Below, piece by piece: positions 42,501 to 50,412 of a stretch of DNA of 64,000 nt. The translations under genes were made by a program, and so were the position numbers. How positions within the stretch are numbered: the stretch's first letter is position 1; every line of letters begins with the position of its first letter. The stretch is from Granulicella sp. S156. Lineage in GTDB: Bacteria > Acidobacteriota > Terriglobia > Terriglobales > Acidobacteriaceae. The notes under the pieces are model-generated. The model was given only the letters and a program-made list of their open reading frames with translations. It did not search any database and was not told where the DNA came from. The stretch lies in assembly GCF_009766105.1 (NCBI RefSeq), contig NZ_LMUH01000026.1, positions 671,851 through 735,850 on the forward strand, written 5' to 3'.

Positions 42501-43807
42501 AGCGGAATGCGATTGACCGTTGCCACAATGTACCCGTGCGAGCCTCCGGGCGCTGAACCGAGCCAGTTTTCGATGCGCAGATCGCCCTGCACAGTACCAC
42601 CGCCGGACAACTGCGTGACGAGCGAAGGCAGCAGTATCTGCGTCGGCGTGATGTGCAACTGGCTGCTGCCGTTGACGTCGCGCACTCGCACATCCTCATC
42701 GCGATAGCCCACGTTATGCAGCTTGAGCCCGCCCGTAATCAGATATCCTGACTTGCACGCGGGGTCGGGCTGCGGCTGAAGGGCCGGAGCTTGCGTCTTG
42801 CTGTGCCGCAGCCAGAAGTGTTTCTGCGGCACGGGCTGCGGCCCAGTCACGCAGTTGTGGCCATGCGCATCAAGATCAACCAGGCCACCTGCCAGGCCGT
42901 CAACTCCGGCAAGAAGACCAAGCTGTTTAACCTCTATCGAACCCTTGGCCGCAACCTGCCAATCAGGCTTCGCAAAGTGCTCCAGCAGGGCGTTTGCCGT
43001 AAGGTGCGTTGCCGTGCCGGTACGAAAATCGAGGCTCTGCAACTGCAGCACGTCGCGGCCGAGTTCGGCGGTCAGGTGCAGCTTCGATTGAACCTCGGGC
43101 TGTTTTGCCATCTTTGTGCGCAGGTCCGCAAGATCGATGGTCGCGCCATAGCGATCCGACGACGCGATGTAGTGCACCTCGGCGTTGAGATCCTGCGCAG
43201 CGAGATCGAAAGGAATCGCGCGGTCGTTTAAGACAGCAAGACCATTCGCCAACTCGACTTTACCCGCCTGAAAATCAAGCAGCATGTCCTGCACGGGAGT
43301 CGTGCTGGTGCTCTTGTGTTTCGGCACGGGCTGGTTGGTCCTGCCATCCTTGTCGATGAGGAGGTGTACATGCGGCTGCTCGACGCGCAGGTAGTCCACT
43401 CCGATATGCGACTGTGGCCCCTCACCCGCGATATGCGTGATGAACGTATTGATGAGCAGACGCACAAAGATCTTGTCCGCGGAGAGATAGGGCGCTTCTC
43501 CGGGACCTTCTGTGCCGTGGATCACGAGCCCGTCAGCCTCAATCGCAAGATGCCAGAGACTGAAGGAGATATGACCCAGTTCGACACGTCCGCCGGTCGC
43601 GTCTTCGAGTACCTTGACGACCTCGGCGCCGACGCGACGCTGAAAATCCGCCGTCGTCGTGTAGTACCAAACGCCTGCCATCAACAGCACAAAAGACAGC
43701 AGCAGTGAGCCGAAGACCCACGCAAACATACGGCCCGTGCGGCTGCGTTTGGGAGTGGGAGAAGAGGAGACTTCGTCCGTGGAGGGCTTGCTGGAAGACT
43801 CGCTCAT
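39566..43807 (-). CDS. TamB-like translocation/assembly module protein
   Basis: 1413 aa. Seen: one N-terminal membrane helix (MFAWVFGSLLLSFVLLMAGV) followed by an AsmA-type N-terminal region (VLEDATGGRVELGHISFSLW), a very long run of beta strands with repeated GxxxLxGxG-type turns, and the C-terminal DUF490 domain with LDVHVTSSPQLDFQNSYAKL and DGSATFAGTKYELERGNIYF. Length and layout match TamB. Role: bridges inner membrane and outer membrane, in barrel assembly or phospholipid transport. Overlaps the SurA-like gene by 4 bp; last gene of the operon. Confidence 0.92.
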   Translation of the reverse strand: MSESSSKPSTDEVSSSPTPKRSRTGRMFAWVFGSLLLSFVLLMAGVWYYTTTADFQRRVGAEVVKVLEDATGGRVELGHISFSLWHLAIEADGLVIHGTEGPGEAPYLSADKIFVRLLINTFITHIAGEGPQSHIGVDYLRVEQPHVHLLIDKDGRTNQPVPKHKSTSTTPVQDMLLDFQAGKVELANGLAVLNDRAIPFDLAAQDLNAEVHYIASSDRYGATIDLADLRTKMAKQPEVQSKLHLTAELGRDVLQLQSLDFRTGTATHLTANALLEHFAKPDWQVAAKGSIEVKQLGLLAGVDGLAGGLVDLDAHGHNCVTGPQPVPQKHFWLRHSKTQAPALQPQPDPACKSGYLITGGLKLHNVGYRDEDVRVRDVNGSSQLHITPTQILLPSLVTQLSGGGTVQGDLRIENWLGSAPGGSHGYIVATVNRIPLRTIMDVTAPEDYGDLGFDTAVTGPVKVEWGGPGNDVSKTVQVDGDLQLVPTGVARSRALSNIPVTGQTLAHYDGRTQSVNITRLAVQTPASVLQVNGILGVNNGDPLTALQVNLQAHDLGEFDQLLQTLGLEANGKKGTAAIPVVLHGALVFSGSAKGAIRNLDVKGHVTAENIEAKLGTAADFQMDSLVADAEYSPNSGIAIASSTIKRGTALLNVTGTFEPRKVVSRRGAVDYVWDGDLGINTTVKLANAQVADMLQIIGQQSKVPVTGTANINAHVAGTAKNLNGSGNITLTNGAAYGENYQTVSVDATMQGQQINASHFLVRAHGMSVTGNGGYNLVSKRITAHVLGDNLQLSKLDVVRKANSDADGVLSLDATVDGTAQQPNLHAKLGVTNITVDGKPLGEFSATANSTGSTVFYDLHSNMVGAQVSANGQTSLLGDYQTQAKLLFSGFDVSKPIALFSPGLVQTSSIIDGTVTVSGPAAKPMQLAGTAEFGTFDFKLQGVELKTAEPLRASLRNGIVSVEQMHITGQDTDLHAGGTLQVLGNSNPQGGEIKLSANGNISMMIAHTFDPDLNTSGKVTFKVAADGRLMQPSLTGNVQFQNVNIAMDGIPNGLSNLNGTMVFNENRLTVQNLTATTGGGQLKLGGSISYQKGLFSDLTATGENVRVRLYGLSSTANANFRLQGTQQSLLLSGTVLITRFGVGPDVDFAAFAGSGGVESVSDPNSATNKIHLDVHVTSSPQLDFQNSYAKLAGNVDLTIRGTLAIPSVLGRIQIIDGSATFAGTKYELERGNIYFSNPVRIDPTIDLDATARVESYDLTIGVHGTTSNLKTTYRSEPPLAEADIFNLLALGRTQEEAQLYQEQQVQAGTDPTTSALLGGALNATVSSRVGKLFGAGSVKIDPSFVGTLGNSAARITVQEPLSKQLTLLFATNVNQTAQELIQVQYQIDENKSIVATRDESNVFSIVYKIRKRYR

Positions 43808-44595
43808 GGCGCCCCCTCTCCTGGATGCAATACCACCACGCTGCCCTGCGCGCGCAGGCTCTTCAGCCAGTCGTTGAGCAGGCTGGAGACTCGCTGCTGC
43901 AACAGCACCTCCTGAATACGGCTGGAGATAGAGTCCAGGCTCGGCGGCGTGGCCTTCTGCTTCGCGTACTCGGGCAACAGGTCCTTATCGTAGTAGTCCT
44001 TGATGTCCGCGGGCAGGATCTTCATGCCCATGCGGAAGCGCTCCTCGATGAAGGCCAGCACCTCCATACGCAGACGCCAGCGATTGATCAACGTCGCCTC
44101 AGTAAATCCATTGGCCGCAAGGAACTTTTCCCATCCAGCTTGCGTCTCGCAGTCGTACGGCTTGCATGCCGGGATGTTCTTGCGCAGGCTGTCGAGGTCT
44201 TTCCTGACATCGTCGTCCGTAATGGGATCTTCCGGCTGAATCTTCAACTGCTGCAGGATGAGGTCGCGATTGATCAGGCGTTCGATGGCACGCTCACGCG
44301 AGTTATCTGCGTTCGGATTGCGATAGGGCTGAAAGGCCTGCAGGCGTGTTTCTTCGTTGACATCGCTGTCGAGGATGAGATCGCCGTTTACGATCGCGAC
44401 CACGCGATCAAGCTCCGTGCCCTGCGTCGTGGGCATCTGCGGCGCGGCAACTTGCAGCTCCGGTGCAGTCTGCGGAACGGAGTTCTTCTGCGCAGCGCTC
44501 TGGGCCCAGAGCTCGCCCGGCGCAACACACACAGCCACCAGCAGCAGCGCAAAAGCGCTGTGGCGAAGGGTGTCGAGAGTGTGTGTGCGGTTCAT
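43804..44595 (-). CDS. SurA-N-like periplasmic chaperone without a PPIase domain
   Basis: 263 aa. Seen: a signal sequence (SAFALLLVAVCVAPGELWAQ), the SurA N-terminal pattern DRVVAIVNGDLILDSDVNEE (about 62-81) and helices ERLINRDLILQQL and IDKD-like (KDYYDKDLLPEYAK). A parvulin PPIase domain would normally follow; instead the chain ends after a C-terminal helix region. It is therefore a holdase-like SurA relative. Its place between the bamA-like and tamB-like genes, with a six-base gap and a 4-bp overlap, suggests direct help in outer-membrane protein assembly. Confidence 0.8.
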   Translation of the reverse strand: MNRTHTLDTLRHSAFALLLVAVCVAPGELWAQSAAQKNSVPQTAPELQVAAPQMPTTQGTELDRVVAIVNGDLILDSDVNEETRLQAFQPYRNPNADNSRERAIERLINRDLILQQLKIQPEDPITDDDVRKDLDSLRKNIPACKPYDCETQAGWEKFLAANGFTEATLINRWRLRMEVLAFIEERFRMGMKILPADIKDYYDKDLLPEYAKQKATPPSLDSISSRIQEVLLQQRVSSLLNDWLKSLRAQGSVVVLHPGEGAP

Positions 44596-44601
44596 GTTGG
44601 T

Positions 44602-47600
44602 CTAGAAGCTTTGTCCGATGCTGAAGAAGAAGTTGAAGTGACTCGCCTGTCCCACATAGGGGAGAGCTCCGGTGTAGTCGTCAAAGACGGGATATATCGG
44701 AGGATTGAGGTTATAGCTGAAGTCCACGCGGATCGGACCGACGGGAGTCTTGTAGCGGACTCCGAGACCTACCGCGTGCGAATAGTAGTTGAAGTTGCAG
44801 GTCCCCACGGCATTTGCCTGTTGTTCCACCTCTGTGGCACCCGGAGTGCCGGCAGGAATAGTTACGTTCCTGCAAGTCTGTTGATTCGGCTGGTGGAAGT
44901 GCTTGATGCTCTTGAACATGTCTCCGGGATATTCAAAGACGTTCCCCATGTCGTGAAAGATGACGAAGGAGATGTTATCTCCAACCAGCGGAAGTGTCGG
45001 CGGAGGAAGGCGCAACTCAAAGGTATTGACGACTACCCCCGATCCGCCAACCGGATACCCAGTCGTAAGATCGCGTGGTCCTGCATCGTTGATTCCAAAA
45101 CCACGATGTGACGTTGCGCCTCCGGCGTACAGTCTTTCGGGTAGTGGAACGGCGTTGCACGTTGCATTCGTCTGCAGCAGGGTGCCTGCGCATGCCGTAT
45201 TGCTTACGTCGATCTGTCCGGATGCATTGGTCGCATTCGGATTTACGCCGAAGTCGTTCTCAAAGCCCACCCGAGTGTTGCGTGCGAAGACATACTTCCG
45301 CTTGCCGAAGGTGTAATACGTCGACTGCGAGATATCGACCTTATTGAAATCCGTATCCGAGCCAAACTTCGACGAGGCGATGAACTCCTGAATGGAGAAG
45401 TACGTGCCTTTACCGGCATTGAGCGGGGTGGGGTCACGCGTGTCGTGGACATACGTGATGGCAGGTCCGCCAACGCGCACTGGTTCCGACAACAGCGGAA
45501 TGAGATTGGGTGTAATCTCCAGGCTGTCTGCATTGACTGATACCCGACGGTACTGAAAGTCATAGATGAAGGTATCGGCCTTCCTGAACTTCTGCGAGAT
45601 GCGGAAGTCTCCCTGCAACGTGGAAGACTGGAACGTGGTGATGTCCTGCACGTTGGAGTAACCGCCGGAGAGCGTCGCGGTGTATTTGGGCTTGCCTAAA
45701 AACTGAGGGGTGTTGAGGCTCAACGTCGCAACTTTTTCCAGCAGGCCGTACGTAGTGTGCAATGTGAGCGACTGCGTTGTTCCGCGAAGATTGATGCGCG
45801 AGATATCCAGGGTGACGCGCGGACTGACACCTGCTTCCCCATTCTGCGCGGCGGTGCTTCCCTGCGTTGCCCCGGTATTCACATCGGGCGTGCCGGTCTG
45901 GGCCTCGAACCCGAAGCCGTAGGTCACGTCCCACCGCCGTGCCTCGGTCAACTGCACCAGGACGTTCTTCATCGGCGCGTCACCCGTGGGGTTCTGCACA
46001 TCGGCGTTGACTTCGTTGAACAGCGCGAGGTTATAGAGCTTGCGTTGCGTCTCGAGCAACGCGGACTGATCGAGCGGGCCGCCCGCATGGACGGTAAGTT
46101 GCTTCTGCACGACCGACGGCTTCGTGTGCCCAAGGCCGGAGAGCAGTACCTGGTCGATGAAGACCTGCTGGCCCTCGGTCACGTTCAGGGCAACGTTCGT
46201 TCTGGTCTTGTCGGCATCTTCGATGTTCTGCACGATCTCGACCCTGGCGTGGTCAAAGCCATGCGAGATGTAGTAGCCCAGCACCGCATCGCGGTCACCC
46301 GATAGCGTAATCAACGAGAACGGCTGGCCTTTCTGAGCATTCAGTAACGATTGAACGTCTTTCTGGCGCGCCGGATCGATGCCGGTGAGCTGTACCGTGC
46401 CAAACTTCTGCTGCGCGCCTTCAAAGATGTTGAACGTCACCCGGATCTGCGCAATCTTGGAGTTCTGTCCCTTTTCGATGTCCTTGACCTCAGGGGTCAC
46501 CATCGCCGCATTGAAACCATTGGCGCGATACAGCGAAACGATCGAGTTGGTATCGGCCTTAACTAATTGCGTGCTGTAGCTGCCGTTGCGCAGATAGGCA
46601 TCGGCTTTCTTGACCCGCAAGCGCTCCTCGATCAGGTCGGTCCCGAAGTACTTGGTGCCTTTCAGGGTTACGGCCGTTACCTTGTGCCGCTCTCCCGGTT
46701 TCACGTCATACTGCACGGACACATTGCTGGTGCCTGCGCCAAGAAGCTGTACCGTAGCTTGCGCGTCAAAGTAGCCCTGCTGCTGCAGGTAATCACGAAT
46801 GTTGGACGCACCTTCATTGAGCAGGTCGTTATCGACCGCACCCTCCTCAAAGACCGGAACCAGTAAGTGCATCCGCGACTTCGACAGCTTGACGCCATTC
46901 ACAACTACCTTGACCAGCGGTCCCTGCTCGGCATTGAAGTCGTAGTTCAGCCGCTTGGTGGGCGCGACGTAGGTCTGGCCCTGAAGGCTGACCGTAGCTT
47001 CAAGACGGTCCTGCTTCTGGTAGTACGACCGCACATCCGAAAGAGCGTTACTGGTAGTCTCACGCCCAACCTTGGGACGGCAGCTCTTGTTGAACTTCGC
47101 CGCGATGCGCGAGCAGTTGAGATGCCCCTTCTTGCGGAACTCGTCGACCGTAATCCCCGGATCCTTGCCTCCGACAGCAACATCCCCTACGCGGGCCTGC
47201 GGCCCGGTCTCAACCGTAAATATCGCATTGATCTGGTGGCCATCATTGTCCGTGGTTGTGGCGACTTTGACCGTGGGCTGGTAGAAGCCATTCTGGGCGA
47301 GCGTCTGCTTCACGCCTTCGACCGCGGCTGGAATCTGGGCCTCGGTATAGGGAGATCCGGGGTCAAGCTTCGTCGCAAACTCCAGCAGCGAGGTCAGTCG
47401 CTCCTGATTGACGCCGTGAATCTCAACCCGGCCGACATAATAGCGCGCCGTTCCCGCATAGATAAGGGTGAGACCGCCGCCGGTCGTAACTCCGCTTACA
47501 CCGACGTCACGGTATCGGCCGCTGGCGAACAGGCGCCGTAGATCCGCTCGAACCTTTTCCGGATCGAGCGGCTGCCCAGCCTTCTGCGTCAGCTCCGAGA

Positions 47601-47844
47601 GGATGGCATCTTTCGCACTGAAGGTCACGCCATCGAAGCGGATAGCCTCCACAGGAACACCGCTCTTCTCCCAGACGCTTGTCGTCAATGCCGGAAGCGT
47701 GTTGTTCACACTCGTACCGGCCTGGGGGGCTGTTGTTGTGGGCGCAGCCGGATTTACGGGGTCTGTTGAAGTCTGCGCATGCGCCCCAGCCAGCAGGGAC
47801 ACCGACGCCACGGCAATAAGGCAAGATCCTCGCAGGGCTCTCAC
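44602..47844 (-). CDS. BamA/TamA-like outer-membrane assembly protein with at least five POTRA-like repeats
   Basis: 1080 aa from GTG 47844, chosen because the signal peptide (RALRGSCLIAVASVSLLAGA) begins there and GGGGCGG lies close upstream; the open frame extends to 47967. Seen: POTRA-like modules between about residues 60 and 640, including VPVEAIRFDGVTFSAKDAIL, YYVGRVEIHGVNQERL and QKFGTVQLTGIDPARQKDVQ. The Omp85 barrel occupies about 660-1080, with the RGFGINDAGPRD lid-loop motif (as HRGFG) and a C-terminal aromatic Phe. It is longer than E. coli BamA, mainly because of extra POTRA-like modules. First gene of the surA-tamB operon. Confidence 0.93.
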   Translation of the reverse strand: MRALRGSCLIAVASVSLLAGAHAQTSTDPVNPAAPTTTAPQAGTSVNNTLPALTTSVWEKSGVPVEAIRFDGVTFSAKDAILSELTQKAGQPLDPEKVRADLRRLFASGRYRDVGVSGVTTGGGLTLIYAGTARYYVGRVEIHGVNQERLTSLLEFATKLDPGSPYTEAQIPAAVEGVKQTLAQNGFYQPTVKVATTTDNDGHQINAIFTVETGPQARVGDVAVGGKDPGITVDEFRKKGHLNCSRIAAKFNKSCRPKVGRETTSNALSDVRSYYQKQDRLEATVSLQGQTYVAPTKRLNYDFNAEQGPLVKVVVNGVKLSKSRMHLLVPVFEEGAVDNDLLNEGASNIRDYLQQQGYFDAQATVQLLGAGTSNVSVQYDVKPGERHKVTAVTLKGTKYFGTDLIEERLRVKKADAYLRNGSYSTQLVKADTNSIVSLYRANGFNAAMVTPEVKDIEKGQNSKIAQIRVTFNIFEGAQQKFGTVQLTGIDPARQKDVQSLLNAQKGQPFSLITLSGDRDAVLGYYISHGFDHARVEIVQNIEDADKTRTNVALNVTEGQQVFIDQVLLSGLGHTKPSVVQKQLTVHAGGPLDQSALLETQRKLYNLALFNEVNADVQNPTGDAPMKNVLVQLTEARRWDVTYGFGFEAQTGTPDVNTGATQGSTAAQNGEAGVSPRVTLDISRINLRGTTQSLTLHTTYGLLEKVATLSLNTPQFLGKPKYTATLSGGYSNVQDITTFQSSTLQGDFRISQKFRKADTFIYDFQYRRVSVNADSLEITPNLIPLLSEPVRVGGPAITYVHDTRDPTPLNAGKGTYFSIQEFIASSKFGSDTDFNKVDISQSTYYTFGKRKYVFARNTRVGFENDFGVNPNATNASGQIDVSNTACAGTLLQTNATCNAVPLPERLYAGGATSHRGFGINDAGPRDLTTGYPVGGSGVVVNTFELRLPPPTLPLVGDNISFVIFHDMGNVFEYPGDMFKSIKHFHQPNQQTCRNVTIPAGTPGATEVEQQANAVGTCNFNYYSHAVGLGVRYKTPVGPIRVDFSYNLNPPIYPVFDDYTGALPYVGQASHFNFFFSIGQSF

Positions 47845-48151
47845 GCAAGCCGCCCCACGTGGAGTGAGCCGACCGTCACCGCTCACGACACCAAACCCTG
47901 AACCTGCCACTGCCGGCTTCCCCTTGAAAAAGTTCTGTACTTCTATCGCCGCAGAGTAAGGCGTCACGCTGAGCCAGACTTGTCCAGAGATGTACTACGC
48001 GCGAACAGACCGCGATACATCTGAGCTTCATTTTACAGATGCAAGAAACAGTACAGGAGTTCGCTTGCAGCATGTTCTCACTGTCCTACGGCGTCCGAGC
48101 CAATTATCTGCCGGGTGCATCACCCAATCCCATCCTCGTATACTGCGAGGG
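47845..48151. other. Divergent spacer between bamA-like and thiF-like genes
   Basis: No gene seen outside the two genes. Both 5' ends lie here, and each could start further out (bamA-like up to 47967, thiF-like from 47990), so the true spacer may be much shorter. No promoter was picked with confidence. Confidence 0.5.
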
Positions 48152-49207
48152 ATGCAGGTTTTGGCAAGCGAAGCCGATACTACGCCAACGATCGAGGATG
48201 CCGAGCGCTACTCGCGTCAGGTGCTCTTTCGCGGTATAGGCGCGAAAGGCCAGCAAAAACTCCGGCAGGGCCACGCTGCGGTCATTGGCGTAGGTGCCAC
48301 CGGCGCGGCGACGGCTGGCTTGCTCGCCCGTGCCGGGGTCGGCCGTCTCACTCTGGTCGATCGTGACTTCGTCGAGCCCTCCAACCTGCAGCGCCAGGTG
48401 CTGTTCGACGAGGAAGACGCTCTAGCGGCGCTGCCCAAAGCCGAGGCCGCCCGGCGGCATATCGCCCGCGTCAACTCCGGCATTCAGGTCGACGCCCAGA
48501 TCGCCGACCTCGTCCCCGCAAATATCGCGACTCTGCTGGAAGGTGCGGACATCGTTCTGGACTGTACCGACAACTTCGAGACGCGGTATCTGCTGAACGA
48601 CTTCTGCGTGCGCGAGAACAAGCCGTGGATCTATGCGGCCGCCGTAGGCTCCTACGCCGCCACGATGAACATTCTTCCGCACGCGACTGCCTGCCTGGCG
48701 TGCATCTTCCCCGCAGCGCCCTCCGGCAACGTCGAAACCTGCGATACAGCCGGGATCCTTTCTACAGCGGTCAATCTTGCCGCCTCGCTCCAAACCACCG
48801 AGGCGCTGAAGTTTCTCACCGGCCAACCCGAGCTCATGCGCAGGACACTGCTCTCCTTCGACCTCTGGACCGGCGAGCGTTCTGAGATCTCCGCCGCACA
48901 TCCGCGCAAAGACTGCGAAGTTTGCGGAAACAGCACATTTCGCTACCTTGCAGGCGAAGGACGGCCGCACATCACCCTGTGCGGGCGAAACTCGGTGCAG
49001 ATTCACGAACATCATCGGCCAGTCGACCTGCTTGCGCTGCGTGACCGCCTATCTCCGCTCGGCAACGTGCGCTCGAACGGCATGTTGCTGCGTTTCGAGC
49101 GCCCACCGCATTCGATTACCGTATTTCCCGATGGCCGCGCCCTGATTCAAGGCACCACCGATATCGGCCTGGCGCGCGCTCTCTACGCGCGTTTTATCGG
49201 GGTATAG
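48152..49207 (+). CDS. ThiF/MoeB/E1-like adenylyltransferase
   Basis: 351 aa from ATG 48152; the frame opens at 47990 but the extra part has no family features, and the SD-like gcgaggg is very close to the ATG. Seen: ERYSRQVLF and the nucleotide site VIGVGATGAATAGLLARAGV (about 45-65), LVDRDFVEPSNLQRQ, catalytic-type Cys in VETCDTAGIL, and two CxxC pairs for zinc (CLAC, CEVC). A C-terminal domain of about 85 residues follows. Role: adenylates the C-terminal Gly of a ThiS/MoaD-type ubiquitin-like sulfur carrier. No thiS or moaD lies next to it. Confidence 0.9.
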   Translation: MQVLASEADTTPTIEDAERYSRQVLFRGIGAKGQQKLRQGHAAVIGVGATGAATAGLLARAGVGRLTLVDRDFVEPSNLQRQVLFDEEDALAALPKAEAARRHIARVNSGIQVDAQIADLVPANIATLLEGADIVLDCTDNFETRYLLNDFCVRENKPWIYAAAVGSYAATMNILPHATACLACIFPAAPSGNVETCDTAGILSTAVNLAASLQTTEALKFLTGQPELMRRTLLSFDLWTGERSEISAAHPRKDCEVCGNSTFRYLAGEGRPHITLCGRNSVQIHEHHRPVDLLALRDRLSPLGNVRSNGMLLRFERPPHSITVFPDGRALIQGTTDIGLARALYARFIGV

Positions 49208-49395
49208 GCTTGTTATTGCTGGCTTTAGTGGAGTATCGAAGCCGGTGGTACAACCTGCTCCATCAGTGAAGCAGTCCAACTGCCTGACGCTCGGGACACG
49301 CTCGCTTGCGGTAGGCTGGAAGAAGGCGAGTGTTCCGGCGTAGATCGAGTGCAAGGACCGGACACTTACTCATGGGAACTCAAGGCGTTATAACG

Positions 49396-50034
49396 ATGCA
49401 GCCAAAACCGAACTCGGGTTTGTTCAAACGAAACCCACCTATCGCCGGCGAGGCCGATGCCATCGAGCGCGCCAAGAACGGCGATCCTGATGCATTTTCC
49501 AAGCTTTATGCGCTTCATAAGCGCCGTGTTTATACCCTCTGCCTGCGTATGTTGGGCAACGTCTCCGAGGCCGAGGACATGACCCAGGAGGCCTTTCTCC
49601 ACCTCTTCCGGAAACTGGGGAGCTTTCGTGGTGAAAGCGCGTTTTCTACATGGCTACACCGTCTTACGGTGAATCTGGTACTGATGCACCTGCGCAAGAA
49701 GGGTCTGCAACTGGTTTCGCTCGAGGAGACGATCAACCCCTCCGAAGAGGACGCGCCAAAGCGCGACTTCGGCTCTCGCGATCCTCAGCTGGCGGGTTCG
49801 GTGGACCGTGTGACACTGGAGCGCGCCGTCGCTTCCCTGCCTCCCGGCTACCGCATGGTCTTTGTACTGCACGATGTTGAAGGCTTCGAGCACAACGAGA
49901 TCGCAACCATGCTGGAGTGCTCGACCGGCAATAGCAAGTCTCAACTCCACAAAGCAAGGCTGAAGTTGCGCGAGCTGCTTCGCCAGCCCGAGAAGCTTCA
50001 GCCCGTTGAAGGCCTGAAAGAGGTGGCACTGTGA
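49396..50034 (+). CDS. ECF-type RNA polymerase sigma factor
   Basis: 212 aa from ATG 49396 (ATG 49372 and GTG 49330 are also open). Seen: sigma-70 region 2 ([42 protein letters not shown]) and region 4 ([44 protein letters not shown], split here). Role: alternative sigma factor for an extracytoplasmic or stress signal. The stop overlaps the next gene by 4 bp (GTGA), so the two are co-translated. The downstream product is a candidate anti-sigma or adaptor. Confidence 0.94.
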   Translation: MQPKPNSGLFKRNPPIAGEADAIERAKNGDPDAFSKLYALHKRRVYTLCLRMLGNVSEAEDMTQEAFLHLFRKLGSFRGESAFSTWLHRLTVNLVLMHLRKKGLQLVSLEETINPSEEDAPKRDFGSRDPQLAGSVDRVTLERAVASLPPGYRMVFVLHDVEGFEHNEIATMLECSTGNSKSQLHKARLKLRELLRQPEKLQPVEGLKEVAL

Positions 50035-50348
50035 GCGACCTCACGAACATCAATTTCGACACCATGACCACAGCAGAATTCGAAACCTATCTCCCCGACC
50101 TCTTCGCAACAGGAGGAGGCAAGGTCAGCGAGGATCCGCGCTTTGCAAAGTTCCTCGCCGCCAACCCCGACTGTGCCGCACTGGTAAGCGATCTGGAAAC
50201 GATCGCGGAATACGCCCAGAGCATGTTCGAAGAACCGGTCCACGAGCCGAGCGACACTGTCTGGTCGAACATCGCCAGCAAGCTGAAAGAAGGCGTCGGG
50301 GGCGAAGAAGACGGACTCAACGGCACCGAAAACTTAGCTACCGAATAA
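50031..50348 (+). CDS. Small acidic protein coupled to the ECF sigma factor, candidate anti-sigma
   Basis: 105 aa, starting at GTG overlapping the sigma stop (GTGA). Seen: a soluble, highly acidic chain ([40 protein letters not shown]) with no membrane helix and only one Cys. It therefore lacks the HxxxCxxC zinc motif of ZAS-type anti-sigma factors. The helical character and coupling are consistent with a regulator of the sigma factor. Unrecognised family; role inferred from position only. Confidence 0.6.
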   Translation: MSDLTNINFDTMTTAEFETYLPDLFATGGGKVSEDPRFAKFLAANPDCAALVSDLETIAEYAQSMFEEPVHEPSDTVWSNIASKLKEGVGGEEDGLNGTENLATE

Positions 50349-50366
50349 GCCGCGCTAAGACCTTCG

Positions 50367-50409
50367 GCACCCCACATCTCAGATGCGAGATGTGGGGTGC
50401 CCGTTTTTG
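50367..50409 (+). terminator. Terminator after the sigma-factor operon
   Basis: 15-bp perfect stem ggcaccccacatctc/gagatgtggggtgcc with a six-base loop, followed by a cgttttt run. It sits between the sigma operon (plus) and the GH76 gene (minus, stop at 50413), so it ends the plus-strand transcript. Confidence 0.9.
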
Positions 50410-50412
50410 TTC

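Noticed and set aside
41666-42556. 296-aa plus-strand ORF inside the TamB-like gene
   Set aside because: Antisense shadow inside a well-supported 1413-aa frame; no independent start or features.
43705-45111. 468-aa plus-strand ORF covering the SurA-like and BamA-like genes
   Set aside because: It lies antisense to two overlapping conserved genes with clear signal peptides and motifs; its sequence shows no family features.
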